DNA of 64,000 bases, from NCBI RefSeq assembly GCF_000828715.1, contig NZ_AP014583.1, positions 1,238,001 through 1,302,000 on the forward strand, read 5' to 3'. Position numbers and translations under genes: made by a program. Position 1 is the stretch's first letter. Each line of letters opens with the position of its first letter. The DNA is from Winogradskyella sp. PG-2. Its GTDB lineage: Bacteria; Bacteroidota; Bacteroidia; Flavobacteriales; Flavobacteriaceae. This document shows, one piece after another, positions 62,942-64,000 of the stretch. The notes beneath the pieces were generated by a model. The model saw only the letters and a program-made list of their open reading frames with translations. It searched no databases and was not told where the DNA came from.

Positions 62942-64000
62942 ATGAGTTTACCACAAAATCATATCGATTTTAATGTAAAGACTATAAGAAAAGACTTCCC
63001 TATACTTCAACGTGAAGTGAATGGAAAGCCTTTAATCTATTTTGATAACGCAGCAACTTCGCAAACACCTCAACAGGTTATCGATTTAATTGTAGATTAC
63101 TATAGTAATTACAACGCAAACATTCATAGAGGAGTTCATAGTCTAAGTCAAGAAGCTACAGATGCTTATGAGCAAGCACGCATAAAAATTCAAAAACATT
63201 TTAATGCTGAGCATCCTCACGAAATTATATATACCTCTGGAACAACTCATGGTATTAATTTAATAGCAAATGGGTTTTCTTCATTACTAAAAAAAGGTGA
63301 CGAAATTATAGTCTCTGCATTAGAACACCATAGCAATATTGTGCCTTGGCAAATGTTGTGTGAACGTACTGGAGCTATTTTGAAAGTGATCCCAATGAAT
63401 CAGAACGGAGAGTTAGTACTTTCTGTATTTGATTCTATTTTAAACACATATACAAAACTCGTTTTTGTTAATCATATCTCAAACGCTTTAGGTACTATAA
63501 ACCCTATTGAATACATCATAAAAGAAGCGCATAAGGTTGGGGCAGCGGTTTTAGTTGATGGAGCACAATCTTGCCCTCACATAAAACCAGATGTTAAAGC
63601 ATTAGATGTCGATTTCTATGTATGCTCTGCACATAAAATTTGTGGTCCAACTGGTGTTGGTATGCTTTATGGTAAAGAAGAATGGCTAAAAAAATTGCCA
63701 CCTTATCAAGGTGGTGGAGAAATGATTGCTGAAGTTTCATTTGAAAAAACAACATACGCAGATTTACCTCATAAATTTGAAGCAGGTACACCTAACATCT
63801 GCGGAGGTATTGCTTTCGGTGCTGCATTAGATTATATGAATTCTATTGGTTTTGACGCTATTGCTAAATACGAAAATGAGCTTTTACAGTATGCTACAGA
63901 ACAACTACTTCTAATTGAAGGTCTTAAAATATATGGAACTGCAAAAGAGAAGACCTCTGTAATTTCTTTTAATGTTGGCAACATTCATCCCTATGATATT
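62942..64000 (+). CDS. sufS: Cysteine desulfurase SufS, 3' end beyond window
   Basis: ATG at 62942 follows the sufD stop without a gap. At least 353 residues are visible and the frame is still open at the right edge. MSLPQNHIDFNVKTIRKDFPILQREVNGKPLIYFDNAATSQ is the typical start; ALEHHSNIVPW, DGAQSCPHIKPDV and the PLP-binding Lys232 in CSAHKICGPTG are in place. It supplies persulfide sulfur for cluster assembly. The active-site cysteine loop lies beyond or near the edge and is not seen. Confidence 0.97.
   Translation, partial: MSLPQNHIDFNVKTIRKDFPILQREVNGKPLIYFDNAATSQTPQQVIDLIVDYYSNYNANIHRGVHSLSQEATDAYEQARIKIQKHFNAEHPHEIIYTSGTTHGINLIANGFSSLLKKGDEIIVSALEHHSNIVPWQMLCERTGAILKVIPMNQNGELVLSVFDSILNTYTKLVFVNHISNALGTINPIEYIIKEAHKVGAAVLVDGAQSCPHIKPDVKALDVDFYVCSAHKICGPTGVGMLYGKEEWLKKLPPYQGGGEMIAEVSFEKTTYADLPHKFEAGTPNICGGIAFGAALDYMNSIGFDAIAKYENELLQYATEQLLLIEGLKIYGTAKEKTSVISFNVGNIHPYDI

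Noticed and set aside
1..64000. tRNA, rRNA, insertion sequence, integrase or prophage
   Set aside because: No cloverleaf, rRNA-like segment, transposase or integrase frame was seen by reading intergenic regions. A tRNAscan or ISfinder search could not be run here.

Overview
The window is a low-GC, gene-dense bacterial chromosome segment from the Bacteroidota, almost certainly a marine member of the Flavobacteriaceae (Winogradskyella/Olleya-like is a guess from gene content, not tested). Grounds: a type IX secretion (T9SS type B) C-terminal domain, many Bacteroidota-type lipoproteins, DUF6090 proteins, a TonB receptor followed by a DUF5689 lipoprotein, a three-gene succinate dehydrogenase with a fused b558 anchor, a flavobacterial suf operon, an L21 with a long C-terminal extension, and promoters of the Bacteroidota form (TTG, about 19-20 bases, TAnnTTTG).

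Layout. 1-2.6 kb: a cut-off membrane protein, a small secreted protein with a probable frameshift, and an ALDH7-type aldehyde dehydrogenase, all leftward. 2.7-10.1 kb: a lipoprotein isoaspartyl peptidase/asparaginase, then a tight chain of four DUF6090 membrane proteins with a large Asp-box (sortilin/VPS10-like) protein between the first and second. 10.3-23 kb: an envelope block with a thioester alpha-2-macroglobulin lipoprotein, SH3 and monooxygenase-like small proteins, an SGNH hydrolase lipoprotein, a 12-repeat T9SS adhesin and a penicillin-binding protein 1C split by a poly-A frameshift. 23-31 kb: a small membrane protein, a secreted endonuclease/phosphatase facing a TonB receptor plus DUF5689 lipoprotein, a heavy-metal-associated lipoprotein and an EamA transporter. 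31-35.7 kb: a two-subunit M16 peptidase pair and rplU-rpmA. 35.8-42 kb: membrane MutS-like protein, M28 peptidase, and the sdhC-sdhA-sdhB operon with its own promoter and terminator.

42-58.5 kb: a decayed outer-membrane-type gene with a frameshift and two nonsense codons, a sulfotransferase, a second Asp-box protein, a glycine-zipper membrane protein, aminopeptidase P, an orphan Dam-type methylase, BrnQ, a class C serine hydrolase, an alpha/beta hydrolase, thiL, two surface lipoproteins, and three copies of a tiny Cys/His protein with rigid C-x4-H-x16-C-x2-C spacing. 58.6-64 kb: the suf operon (sufA, sufB, a lipoprotein, sufC, sufD, sufS), with sufS cut by the right edge.

Functionally the window mixes housekeeping blocks (SDH, SUF, L21/L27, ThiL) with envelope and extracellular functions (peptidases, adhesin, macroglobulin/PBP1C defence-repair pair, TonB uptake). 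No tRNA, rRNA, CRISPR array, integrase or insertion sequence was seen. The least explained items are the DUF6090 chain, the tiny Cys/His family with its operator-like upstream repeats, and the lipoprotein embedded in the suf operon.
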